From NCBI GenBank assembly GCA_002171575.2, contig NHEI02000028.1:1-38328 (forward strand): a DNA stretch of 38,328 bases. The letters run 5' to 3'. The position numbers and the translations under genes are program-made. The DNA is from Flavobacteriaceae bacterium TMED81 (GTDB lineage: Bacteria; Bacteroidota; Bacteroidia; Flavobacteriales; Flavobacteriaceae). Below the pieces are notes generated by a model. It worked only from the letters and a program-made list of their open reading frames with translations, was not told where the DNA came from and made no database searches. Of this stretch, positions 7,629-15,118 are shown piece by piece. Every line of letters begins with the position of its first letter. Position 1 is the stretch's first letter.

Positions 7629-7916
7629 ATGAGTGATGACGCAAAAAAGATCAAATCCGTTTTGGGAGAGTTTATTTCCAAAAATGCGCTTACTGATGGA
7701 ATCGATTCCGCTCGAATTCAAGAGAGTTGGCGTGAGTTACTGGGAGAAAATATCAATGCCTACACTAAAAACATCAGCCTACAGCAAGACGTCCTGGTTG
7801 TGAAACTCACCTCTTCTGTACTTCGACAGGAACTCAGTTATGGGAAAGACAAAATCATCGAAATGATCAATGCATCTCTTGGAAAAGACAAAGTGAGGGA
7901 TATTCGTTTTATTTAG
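7629..7916 (+). CDS. DUF721 domain protein (DciA-related)
   Basis: A 95-residue protein of the DUF721 family: a helical start (IKSVLGEFISKNALTDGID), a conserved W in RIQESWRELLGENI, and a KH-like end (LVVKLTSSVLRQELSYGKDKIIEMINASLG). The family includes DciA, which loads the replicative helicase in bacteria without DnaC. Position immediately after recF is common. The stop codon overlaps the convergent ndk by 4 bp. A replication role here is inference. Confidence 0.78.
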   Translation: MSDDAKKIKSVLGEFISKNALTDGIDSARIQESWRELLGENINAYTKNISLQQDVLVVKLTSSVLRQELSYGKDKIIEMINASLGKDKVRDIRFI

Positions 7917-8329
7917 TAGATCTCCCGTGCGGAAAAGTGGAATGCGCACTCAATCTTTGCGTTGTCATCGCTGTCAGATCCGTGAATTGCGTTTCGTCCC
8001 ACCGACTCCGCAAACAACTTTCGGATGGTTCCTTCTGCCGCTTCCTCGGGGTTTGTTGATCCAATAAGTGCTCTAAAATCAGCGACTGCGTTCTCTTTTT
8101 CCAAGACGGCAGCAACAATCGGTCCGCTGGTCATAAAGGCAACCAATTCACCAAAAAATGGTCTTTCTTTATGCACATCATAGAATGCCTCAGCTTCGCG
8201 TTGAATGAGTTGGGACATCTTTAGCCCTCGAATTACAAATCCAGCGGTTGTGATTTTTTCAAGTATAGCACCAACATGGCCGTTTTGAACCGCATCAGGC
8301 TTAATCATCGTAAATGTTCTGTTGGACAT
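7913..8329 (-). CDS. ndk: Nucleoside diphosphate kinase
   Basis: Transfers the gamma-phosphate between nucleoside triphosphates and diphosphates through a phosphohistidine. The catalytic His116 sits in NAIHGSDS. The N-terminal TFTMIKPDAV and the ERPFF/LVAFMTSGP segments are canonical. It has 138 residues, normal length. It has its own divergent promoter facing the DUF2520 gene (TTG at 8375-8373 and TAGGTTTG at 8353-8346, minus strand). Confidence 0.97.
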   Translation of the reverse strand: MSNRTFTMIKPDAVQNGHVGAILEKITTAGFVIRGLKMSQLIQREAEAFYDVHKERPFFGELVAFMTSGPIVAAVLEKENAVADFRALIGSTNPEEAAEGTIRKLFAESVGRNAIHGSDSDDNAKIECAFHFSAREIY

Positions 8330-8345
8330 CTATTTATTTTTTTTG

Positions 8346-8375
8346 CAAACCTACTAAAATTTCATAGGTAGTCAA
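8346..8375 (-). promoter_or_regulatory. Bacteroidetes-type promoter of ndk
   Basis: On the minus strand, TTG (8375-8373), a 19-bp spacer and TAGGTTTG (8353-8346) fit the TTTG...TAnnTTTG consensus except for the first T. The -7 box ends 16 bp before the ndk ATG. Confidence 0.55.
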
Positions 8376-8392
8376 CTATGGACTTTAGTTTG

Positions 8393-8400
8393 TAGTTTTG
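8393..8400 (+). promoter_or_regulatory. TAnnTTTG -7 box directly ahead of the DUF2520 gene
   Basis: TAGTTTTG ends only 4 bp before the ATG at 8405. With the usual initiation distance, the transcript would start at or next to the A of the ATG, so the message may be leaderless. No clean TTTG lies at -33, so this is a moderate call. Confidence 0.45.
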
Positions 8401-8404
8401 ACAT

Positions 8405-9169
8405 ATGATTCGAATCGGATTGATCGGTACTGGAAATGTGGCAATTGCCCTGGCAAGAGAAATCCGTAACCATCAGACTTTAAGCTTAGTTCAACTCAAC
8501 GGCAGAGATCAAAATAAACTCCCAAAAGATCTGATTGATATTCCTTTTTCGAAACAATTCAATGCCCTTCCATCATGTGATGTGGTTTTGATTGCAGTTT
8601 CTGATCAAGCGATACAACAAGTCAGCAGTCAACTTCCCTTGACAGATGCTGTCGTCGCACACACTTCGGGTGCATCTTCAATGGACTTGCTCAGTAACCA
8701 CAAACATCGAGGGGTTTTTTACCCCTTGCAAACATTCTCAAAGCAACAGCAGCTAAATTGGTCCGAAATCCCAATATTATGGGAAGGTAACAACAAACAA
8801 GTGAATGAGAAATTGGAAACCTTATCTCAACTGCTGAGTCCACTTGCTACACAAATCGATGAAAAACAACGCCTCAGCATGCATTTAGCTGCTGTTGTCG
8901 TGAATAATTTTACCAATCATTTGTATGCGGAAGCCCATCGCTTTTGTAAGTCTAAACAGCTGAATTTTGAATTGTTAACTCCTCTTATCGAAGAAACAAC
9001 CAGAAAAATAAAACAACTAGATCCAAGGGAAAGTCAAACAGGGCCTGCCGCGAGGGGTGATACCCAAACCATCCAGCGCCACATGGCGATCCCAATGACA
9101 GAAGAATTGAGCGATATTTACTCGCTTTTTACATCTCAATTATTAAAACAAAGCAATGAAAATATTTAA
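8405..9169 (+). CDS. DUF2520 / Rossmann-like NAD(P)-binding protein
   Basis: A 254-residue protein with an N-terminal Rossmann fold (IGLIGTGNVAIALAREI, GxGxxA), then ADS-like strands (VVLIAVSDQAIQQV and VAHTSGASSM) as in 6-phosphogluconate dehydrogenase or ketopantoate reductase-type proteins. The C-terminal helical domain (DUF2520) has LSMHLAAVVVNNFTNHL and TGPAARGD. The substrate is not known from the sequence. It overlaps the KdsC-type gene by 14 bp, and the DUF2520-KdsC-Maf trio is a recurrent Bacteroidetes operon. Confidence 0.82.
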   Translation: MIRIGLIGTGNVAIALAREIRNHQTLSLVQLNGRDQNKLPKDLIDIPFSKQFNALPSCDVVLIAVSDQAIQQVSSQLPLTDAVVAHTSGASSMDLLSNHKHRGVFYPLQTFSKQQQLNWSEIPILWEGNNKQVNEKLETLSQLLSPLATQIDEKQRLSMHLAAVVVNNFTNHLYAEAHRFCKSKQLNFELLTPLIEETTRKIKQLDPRESQTGPAARGDTQTIQRHMAIPMTEELSDIYSLFTSQLLKQSNENI

Positions 9170-9686
9170 AGAGGAGCTCAAGCACATTCAGAACTTTATT
9201 TTTGATGTCGATGGGGTTTTTACCGATGGAAGTATCTTGATCCATGAAGATGGTTCGATGTTGCGAACCATGAATACCAAAGATGGCTATGCCGTAAAGG
9301 CCGCATTACACGCTGGGTTTCGGGTTTGTATTATTTCGGGGGGAACAAATCCTGCTGTTCAAAAAAGACTCAATGATTTGGGGGTGAAAGATGTGTATCT
9401 CGGCATCCATGATAAGGCAAGTGTATTGGAAACCTACTTTGCAGAAAACAATCTCAAAGCCAGTGAAAGTTTATTTATGGGGGATGACATCCCAGATATT
9501 CCTGCAATGAATCAAGTGCACCTTGCCACTTGTCCAAACGATGCTGTACCTGAGGTTCGGGCAGCAGCTGATTATATTTCTCATGTCCCTGGTGGAAAGG
9601 GATGTGTTCGGGATGTCATAGAACAAACCTTAAAAATCCACGGCAAATGGGGCGGATTTTTTGAAGCGAGAAACGACAAAAAATGA
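9156..9686 (+). CDS. KdsC-type HAD phosphatase
   Basis: A 176-residue HAD-superfamily phosphatase without a cap domain. Motif I is FDVDGVFTDG (nucleophile Asp and acid/base Asp), motif II is IISGG, the motif III Lys is in the KASVLE region, and motif IV is MGDDIPDIPAM. It resembles KDO-8-phosphate phosphatase, which releases KDO for lipopolysaccharide synthesis; the related YrbI-like proteins have the same length. Overlaps at both ends (14 bp with DUF2520 and 4 bp with maf) indicate translational coupling. The exact substrate is inferred. Confidence 0.85.
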   Translation: MKIFKEELKHIQNFIFDVDGVFTDGSILIHEDGSMLRTMNTKDGYAVKAALHAGFRVCIISGGTNPAVQKRLNDLGVKDVYLGIHDKASVLETYFAENNLKASESLFMGDDIPDIPAMNQVHLATCPNDAVPEVRAAADYISHVPGGKGCVRDVIEQTLKIHGKWGGFFEARNDKK

Positions 9687-10273
9687 CCATTCCAAAAACA
9701 GTTGATATCATACTGGGTTCTGGCTCACCAAGGCGACAAAGCTTGCTTGAGCAAATGAAGATCAATCATCGTGTAGAACTGCGAACAATCGATGAAAAAT
9801 TTGATCCTGATCTACAAGCCGAACAAATAACTGACCATTTAGCACAGCAAAAAGGCAAGGTATTCCAGCACGACCTCAACCCTGATCAGCTCGTGATCAC
9901 AGCAGACACGATTGTTTGGTTTGAGAGAAAAGCACTTGGAAAGCCCAAAAGCCAAGAAGAAGCCAAACGGATGTTGCTTTCGCTTTCGGGAAAAACGCAT
10001 CGGGTCATTAGTTCGGTTTGCTTTTCAACCACCAACCGACAGCATACTATCAACTGCTTTACAGATGTCAGGTTTGCGGATTTAAACGAAGACCTAGTTG
10101 ACCAATACGTAGCAACTGGTAGCCCCATGGACAAAGCGGGTTCCTACGGGATTCAGGACGCATTTGGACTCTATGCTGTTTCGGAGATCAATGGGTCATA
10201 TACAAACGTGATGGGATTGCCATGTATGCAAACCTTTCAGGCACTTCACAAGTTTGTCCAAAACTATTTTTAA
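9683..10273 (+). CDS. maf: Maf-like nucleotide pyrophosphatase
   Basis: A 196-residue Maf/Ham1-fold enzyme. The signature LGSGSPRRQSLLEQM is at the N-terminus, followed by ITADTIVWFERKALGKP and KAGSYGIQDAFGLYAVSEINGSYTNVMGLP, all conserved in Maf nucleoside-triphosphate pyrophosphatases that remove dTTP/UTP or modified nucleotides and have been linked to septum control. It is the last gene of the DUF2520-KdsC-Maf unit and converges with the DUF2911-type gene 6 bp away. Confidence 0.9.
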   Translation: MTIPKTVDIILGSGSPRRQSLLEQMKINHRVELRTIDEKFDPDLQAEQITDHLAQQKGKVFQHDLNPDQLVITADTIVWFERKALGKPKSQEEAKRMLLSLSGKTHRVISSVCFSTTNRQHTINCFTDVRFADLNEDLVDQYVATGSPMDKAGSYGIQDAFGLYAVSEINGSYTNVMGLPCMQTFQALHKFVQNYF

Positions 10274-10279
10274 GCTCGC

Positions 10280-11119
10280 TTATTCAGCACCCCATTTGGC
10301 CAATTGTTTTTTATTGAGGTCGATGTATTGCTGGTTTCCAGAAGTTGTCGCCAATTGAAGAGAAGTTTTCGCAGCATCGATGGCCAAATCCAATTCCCCA
10401 AGTGCTTCGTGAATCAATGATTTTTGACGAAAAAACCAAAATGCGTCAGTTCTCAATTCAACTGCCTTTGTAATCCATGCCTTTGCTTTTTGCAAATCTT
10501 TATCATTGTTTAAATAATAAACTGCTGCAGTGTATAAATCATTGGCGGAGGCAGAATCTGGGTTCATTTTTGAGATATGAGACGTCATGATCTCGTTTGT
10601 TGGAAAAGTCATCGGGATCTGTATCGCAACTTGTTCCCAAGCCAATTGCAAATCCGCTGAATCGAGGGATATGTTTTCGAGTGATATGGAAAATGACTCT
10701 GCATGATCGATGGTTTGCACTTTTGCCCGAACAGCAAGACTCACTTTGTCCTCGTCCCAGCTTGAAGGCGTTCCCCAATTATTGGTTTCAGTATAGAAAT
10801 ACACCATCCAAACGTCTTGTTTCGGTATGGTATACAGAGAATAGGTTCCCTTGGAAAGGGGTTGGCCAGAAACCGTTACATCGTCAGAAAAGGTGATCAG
10901 TGTATTTCGGTTTGCACCCGTACGCCATAATACGTCGTAGGGAACCAAGTCGCCAAATATGTTTCGATCTCGCACTGCTGGTCGAGAATATTCAATGGTC
11001 ACCTCGGACAAACCAACCGTTTGAACCAACTTTGCTTTCGGACTGAGTTGTGGTCGTGGCAAATGTGCATGAACCGTAAAAGAGATCAATAATAGAGATA
11101 GATAAAATATGGGTTTCAT
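10280..11119 (-). CDS. Secreted DUF2911-type protein
   Basis: I start at the ATG at 11119 (MKPIFYLSLLLISFTVHA), which gives a clean Sec signal peptide of about 18 residues and a 279-residue protein. Residues about 20-170 match the DUF2911 pattern (LSPKAKLVQTVGLSEVTIEYSRPAVRDRNIFGDLVPYDVLWRTG split over several strands, then GTYSLYTIPKQDVWMVYF and NNWGTPSSW). The C-terminal 100 residues are TPR-like helices. Such proteins are common in Bacteroidetes periplasm and have no established function. The 5' region faces the photolyase operon promoter 70-100 bp away. Confidence 0.75.
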   Translation of the reverse strand: MKPIFYLSLLLISFTVHAHLPRPQLSPKAKLVQTVGLSEVTIEYSRPAVRDRNIFGDLVPYDVLWRTGANRNTLITFSDDVTVSGQPLSKGTYSLYTIPKQDVWMVYFYTETNNWGTPSSWDEDKVSLAVRAKVQTIDHAESFSISLENISLDSADLQLAWEQVAIQIPMTFPTNEIMTSHISKMNPDSASANDLYTAAVYYLNNDKDLQKAKAWITKAVELRTDAFWFFRQKSLIHEALGELDLAIDAAKTSLQLATTSGNQQYIDLNKKQLAKWGAE

Positions 11120-11186
11120 TGTTTTTGAATTTAGAATTTCTAAACTACACTTTTTGTGTAAATCATGATGAAATTTTAACAATTTA

Positions 11187-11233
11187 TTTTGTTTAATCTT
11201 TTTTTTAATTCATTAAACAAAAGAGTATCTTTG
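11187..11233 (+). promoter_or_regulatory. Promoter and inverted-repeat operator of the photolyase/cryptochrome operon
   Basis: A perfect 11-bp inverted repeat: TTTTGTTTAAT at 11187-11197 and ATTAAACAAAA at 11212-11222, spaced by 14 bp, ending 3 bp upstream of a -7 box TATCTTTG (11226-11233). A repressor bound to the repeat would cover the -33 region and abut the -7 box. The left arm is identical to the one in the CarH-like regulator promoter (2887-2897), and the right arm matches there at 10 of 11 bases. There is no good -33 TTTG, compatible with a regulated promoter. The identity of the regulator is inferred. Confidence 0.65.
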
Positions 11234-11249
11234 ACAAAAATGAAAAAAC

Positions 11250-11708
11250 GTGTACAGCTATACATCTGAACAAAATTTACCGATCGACATGGAAAAGGCA
11301 TGGGATTTTTTATCAGATCCCAAAAACCTAAAAACGATTACGCCAGATTATATGGGCTTTGATATCTTGTCTGGTGCTGATCGCAAAATGTTTCCAGGGC
11401 AAATCATACAATATATCCTCACCCCCATTCTCGGAATCCCATTTCGTTGGGTGACTGAAATTACGCATGTTGAAAAGGGGCATTATTTTGTTGATGAACA
11501 GCGCTTTGGACCGTATACGTTTTGGCACCACAAACATTTTATCAAAGAGATTCCCAATGGTGTTCAAATGACAGATATCGTTGATTACAAGCTTCCTTTG
11601 GGGTTTCTCGGGCGATTTGCCCACTGGCTGTTTGTTAAAAAGAAAGTCAAATCAATTTTTGATTATCGTGAACAAAAGCTCGAAAGCATTTTTGGAAAAT
11701 ATAAATAA
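11250..11708 (+). CDS. SRPBCC/START-like ligand-binding protein
   Basis: A 152-residue protein of the polyketide-cyclase/START-like fold, beginning SYTSEQNLPIDMEKAWDFLS, then a DPKNLKTITPDYMGFDI segment and a C-terminal helix IFDYREQKLESIFG. Such proteins bind hydrophobic ligands; no ligand can be named here. It is the first gene of the operon. The only in-frame start is GTG at 11250, because a TGA lies at 11241-11243. An ATG at 11240 is in another frame, but removing one A from the A6 run at 11243-11248 would join it to this frame as MKNVYSY, which resembles the expected start. The SDR gene follows after 3 bp. Confidence 0.8.
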   Translation: MYSYTSEQNLPIDMEKAWDFLSDPKNLKTITPDYMGFDILSGADRKMFPGQIIQYILTPILGIPFRWVTEITHVEKGHYFVDEQRFGPYTFWHHKHFIKEIPNGVQMTDIVDYKLPLGFLGRFAHWLFVKKKVKSIFDYREQKLESIFGKYK

Positions 11709-11711
11709 CAT

Positions 11712-12404
11712 ATGAAAAAGAACATTTTATTGATCGGCGGATCGAGCGGGATTGGTCTGGCCACCGCCAAACTACTCACTGAAAGTCATGAGGTGTGTAT
11801 CGCCTCCCGCTCATCGGATTCCCTAACAGGACTCGACATCCATCACCTTCCTTTTGATGTGACTACAGATGATTTGTCCACACTGGACTTACCCGCAGAA
11901 CTATCAGGACTTGTTTATTGTCCAGGGAGCATCAATTTGCGACCGTTTAAGGGGCTAAAACCAGAAGCATTCGAGGCAGATTTTCAAATCAATGTCATGG
12001 GCTTTGTCAAGTCTTTGCAAGCAGTTCTCCCAAAGCTCACAACCAATAGCAGTGTGGTCTTGTACAGTACCGTTGCTGTAAAAGTGGGCATGCCCTTTCA
12101 CGCCAGTGTAGCGGCATCTAAAGGAGCCCTTGAAGGCCTTGGCAAATCACTTGCTGCTGAGCTTGCACCCAAGACGCGAGTAAACATAATTGCACCATCA
12201 ATCACAAATACACCTTTGGCAGATCGATTTTTGAACAACGAAGCAAAAATGGAAAAGTCAGCGCAACGACACCCATTAAAGCGTGTGGGTGAAGCAAGTG
12301 ATATCGCAGCAATGACACGCTTTTTACTCAGCGATGATAGTAGCTGGATGACGGGGCAAATCCTCGGGCTAGATGGAGGAATGTCAACGTTAAACACACA
12401 TTAA
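11712..12404 (+). CDS. SDR-family protein lacking the catalytic tyrosine
   Basis: A 230-residue short-chain dehydrogenase/reductase. The cofactor loop GGSSGIG is at 9-15, the NAG-like segment is replaced by YCPGSIN (69-75), and the C-terminal LDGG motif is at 220-223. In the active-site region Ser119 and Lys137 are present, but the YxxxK tyrosine is replaced: the segment reads HASVAASKGALEG with Val133 in the Tyr position. Classical oxidoreductase chemistry is therefore doubtful, and it may use another residue, such as His130, or act as an NAD(P)-sensing protein. It sits between the SRPBCC gene (3 bp) and the photolyase gene (1 bp). Confidence 0.85.
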   Translation: MKKNILLIGGSSGIGLATAKLLTESHEVCIASRSSDSLTGLDIHHLPFDVTTDDLSTLDLPAELSGLVYCPGSINLRPFKGLKPEAFEADFQINVMGFVKSLQAVLPKLTTNSSVVLYSTVAVKVGMPFHASVAASKGALEGLGKSLAAELAPKTRVNIIAPSITNTPLADRFLNNEAKMEKSAQRHPLKRVGEASDIAAMTRFLLSDDSSWMTGQILGLDGGMSTLNTH

Positions 12405-12405
12405 T

Positions 12406-13707
12406 TTGGACTCGATTGCAATGTTTTGGTTTCGCAGGGATTTGCGTTTAGACGACAACGTCGGGCTTTATCATGCGATAAAAAATGAGACAAAACTAGT
12501 CCCTATCTTTATTTTTGACAGTGACATTTTAGACCGCCTTCCAAAAGAGGATCCGCGTGTCTGTTTTTTACACGAACAAATTGAAGAACTCAATCAACAA
12601 CTCGCTGAGTCGAATAAAAAAATTCATGTCTATCACGGCAAACCAATCGATATTTTTCGAAAAATCTTAAGCGCAAATGCAGTTCATGCAGTTTACACAA
12701 ACCGCGACTATGAGCCCTATGCCACACAAAGAGATGCAGAAATCAAGGCACTCCTTTCTGAAAATGACGTTACCTTTTCAACGTATAAAGACCATGTCAT
12801 CTTTGAACGAGATGAAGTCGTCAAATCGGATGGTACGCCCTATCGAGTATATACCCCCTATTCCCGTGTTTGGCTCGACAAATTTGATCGACAAGAGCAC
12901 CTCAAAAGCCATCGCATTGACGATTTTGAAAAACTCACGACCCTTGCAGATCACAACAATCCTACTTTAACAGATATCGGTTTTACAACATCAAAGATAA
13001 CAGCCCCGCAGTCCGATACTTCAGATGAAATCATAGACCAGTATGAGGCAAGACGAAACACCCCAGCTGTTGCAGGAACCTCCAAAGTCGGAGTTCATTT
13101 ACGGTTTGGTACGTTGAGCATTCGAAAAGCGGTTGCCAAGGGCTTGGAGTCTTCGAACCAAACCTTTTTAAAGGAGTTAATCTGGCGAGAATTTTTTATG
13201 CAGATTCTTTGGCATTTTCCCCATACCGAAAACAAAAGCTTTAAACCCCAATACGACCGCATCGAATGGCGAAACAACCCTGAGGAGTTCAAGTGTTGGT
13301 GCGATGGGGAAACGGGTTATCCTTTTGTGGATGCTGGTATGCGAGAATTAAATGAAACGGGCTTTATGCACAATCGGGTTCGGATGCTAGTCGGTAGTTT
13401 TTTGTGCAAACATTTGCTTATCGATTGGCGCTTGGGAGAGGCCTATTTTGCGGAAAAGCTCCTCGATTATGAAATGGCGAGTAATGTTGGCAATTGGCAA
13501 TGGGTTGCTGGGTGTGGTGTGGATGCAGCACCTTACTTTCGGATTTTTAATCCTACCGAGCAAATCAAAAAGTTTGACAAAGACCATACATACATCAAAA
13601 AATGGGTGCCAGATTACCAAACATCATCTTATCCAAAGCAAATTGTCGATCATAAAATGGCACGTGAACGATGCTTGGAAACTTATAAATCGGCTTTAAA
13701 CAAATGA
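12406..13707 (+). CDS. phrB: Deoxyribodipyrimidine photolyase (class I CPD type)
   Basis: A 433-residue blue-light flavoenzyme expected to split cyclobutane pyrimidine dimers. The N-terminal antenna domain opens AMFWFRRDLRLDDN. The FAD domain has GTSKVGVHLRFGTLS, ELIWREFF (Trp260), DAGMRELNETGFMHNRVRM, IDWRLGE (Trp341) and SNVGNWQW (Asn360 near flavin N5; Trp364 and Trp366), ending DAAPYFRIFNP. The Trp electron-transfer chain and substrate residues of class I photolyases are therefore intact. The start is TTG at 12406; ATG 12421 would trim five residues. The stop overlaps the DUF2256 gene by 4 bp (ATGA). Confidence 0.93.
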   Translation: MDSIAMFWFRRDLRLDDNVGLYHAIKNETKLVPIFIFDSDILDRLPKEDPRVCFLHEQIEELNQQLAESNKKIHVYHGKPIDIFRKILSANAVHAVYTNRDYEPYATQRDAEIKALLSENDVTFSTYKDHVIFERDEVVKSDGTPYRVYTPYSRVWLDKFDRQEHLKSHRIDDFEKLTTLADHNNPTLTDIGFTTSKITAPQSDTSDEIIDQYEARRNTPAVAGTSKVGVHLRFGTLSIRKAVAKGLESSNQTFLKELIWREFFMQILWHFPHTENKSFKPQYDRIEWRNNPEEFKCWCDGETGYPFVDAGMRELNETGFMHNRVRMLVGSFLCKHLLIDWRLGEAYFAEKLLDYEMASNVGNWQWVAGCGVDAAPYFRIFNPTEQIKKFDKDHTYIKKWVPDYQTSSYPKQIVDHKMARERCLETYKSALNK

Positions 13708-13850
13708 GAGGGGTAAAAAAAGAAAACCTCCCTGAAAAAATTTGTTTGGTTTGTAAACGCCCGTTTAGTTGGCGTAGAAAATGGGAAAATAATTGGAACG
13801 AAGTCAAATATTGTAGTCAAAAATGCAGGAGAAACAAAACACCGCTTTAG
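13704..13850 (+). CDS. DUF2256 small zinc-ribbon-like protein
   Basis: A 48-residue protein, easily missed because of its size. It has two Cys pairs, C14-x2-C17 (KICLVCKRPF) and C37-x3-C41 (YCSQKC), with SWRRKWENNW between them, which is the DUF2256 pattern. A Cys4 metal site is likely. Genes of this family recur beside photolyase and cryptochrome genes in bacteria, but their role is unknown. It overlaps the photolyase stop by 4 bp and the cryptochrome DASH start by 28 bp, so all three are probably translationally coupled. Confidence 0.88.
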   Translation: MRGVKKENLPEKICLVCKRPFSWRRKWENNWNEVKYCSQKCRRNKTPL

Positions 13851-15118
13851 TTTGGTTTAGAAATGATCTGCGTGTTGTGGACAATCAATCGCTTTACGAT
13901 GCGGCCACAAAGCATGACAAAGTGATTGGGCTTGTACTGATTCCTGCCGAATGGCTTGCTGAAACCCCGCTTGGATTTAAGAAAATGGAAGCATTTCGGG
14001 CTCGTTTTTTGTTGGAATCCATTGCCGATTTACAGCGCGATCTCGAATCCCATCACATCCCCCTCATCGTTAAAATCGATGATGGAACGTCTTTGACTCA
14101 AATTTGTAGCCAATATCAAATCACGGACATCTACCTACAAAAGGAGTGGACAAAAGATGAGATTGACCAAGAAAAAGGAATCCCTGAATCGGTTGCGGTT
14201 CACAAGTCCTACAACCAATTTTTATTTCACCCCGATGACTTGCCAATCTCAATCGATGACTTGCCAGAAATTTTTACCGTCTTTCGTAAAATATGCGAAA
14301 AGAAAGTCAACGTTCGTCCTTGTGTGTTAGAACCGAGAAGATTAGCAGCAGAAAATGCGAAAATCGCCTCGTATACACCATTGACTTTGGAAGAACTCGG
14401 CTATGAGCCATTTGACATTCATCCCAATAGTGCATTTCCATTTCAGGGGGGCAGCCATGCCGCAGACGAGCGATTGAACCATTATTTTTGGACAACAAAA
14501 AAGTTATCCTACTATAAAAAAACACGAAATGGATTGGTGGGAACAGATTACAGTTCGAAGTTTTCCCCTTGGTTAGCCAACGGGTCGATATCGGCCAAAT
14601 CAATTTATTGGGCGGTCAAAGATTATGAGCAAAATGTGGCCAAAAACCAGTCCACCTATTGGTTGATTTTTGAATTGATTTGGAGAGATTACTTCAAATA
14701 CGTTTCCTTGCGACATGGAAATTCTATTTTTACTGTTGGGGGAATCAAAAACAGATCTTATGATTGGGGGAAAAATCCGCATGTGTTTCAGCAGTGGGTA
14801 AACGGAACAACCGCAGAACCATTTGTCAATGCCAATATGCTCGAACTCAAAAGAACAGGGTTTATGAGCAATCGAGGTCGGCAAAATGTAGCCAGTTATT
14901 TGGTCAAAACACTTCAAATGGACTGGCGCTGGGGCGCTGCCTATTTTGAAGCCCTGTTGATCGACTATGACGTTCATAGCAATTACGGAAACTGGATGTA
15001 TAATGCTGGTGTCGGGAATGACCCCAGAGATCGCGTTTTTAACGTACGCTTACAAGCAGATCGGTATGATGGAAATGGAAAATATCAGTCCATGTGGCTG
15101 CAAAAACAACTCTTTTAA
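13823..15118 (+). CDS. Cryptochrome DASH
   Basis: A 431-residue cryptochrome/photolyase. The N-terminus is ALVWFRNDLRVVDN. DASH-specific features are FTVFRKICEKKV (151-162), TDYSSKFSPWLANGSIS (241-257), FELIWRDYFKY with Trp287, and SNYGNWMYNAGVGNDPRDRVFN (387-407), where the second Trp of class I enzymes is Tyr393. DASH proteins repair CPDs in single-stranded or looped DNA and may signal. It starts inside the DUF2256 gene and its stop shares one base with the next ATG (TAATG). Confidence 0.93.
   Translation: MQEKQNTALVWFRNDLRVVDNQSLYDAATKHDKVIGLVLIPAEWLAETPLGFKKMEAFRARFLLESIADLQRDLESHHIPLIVKIDDGTSLTQICSQYQITDIYLQKEWTKDEIDQEKGIPESVAVHKSYNQFLFHPDDLPISIDDLPEIFTVFRKICEKKVNVRPCVLEPRRLAAENAKIASYTPLTLEELGYEPFDIHPNSAFPFQGGSHAADERLNHYFWTTKKLSYYKKTRNGLVGTDYSSKFSPWLANGSISAKSIYWAVKDYEQNVAKNQSTYWLIFELIWRDYFKYVSLRHGNSIFTVGGIKNRSYDWGKNPHVFQQWVNGTTAEPFVNANMLELKRTGFMSNRGRQNVASYLVKTLQMDWRWGAAYFEALLIDYDVHSNYGNWMYNAGVGNDPRDRVFNVRLQADRYDGNGKYQSMWLQKQLF

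Noticed and set aside
13696..13704. TTAAACAAA half-site at the end of the CPD photolyase gene as a third operator
   Set aside because: It is part of the coding sequence (Leu-Asn-Lys-stop), has no inverted partner within 40 bp and no -7 box, so it is most likely chance.
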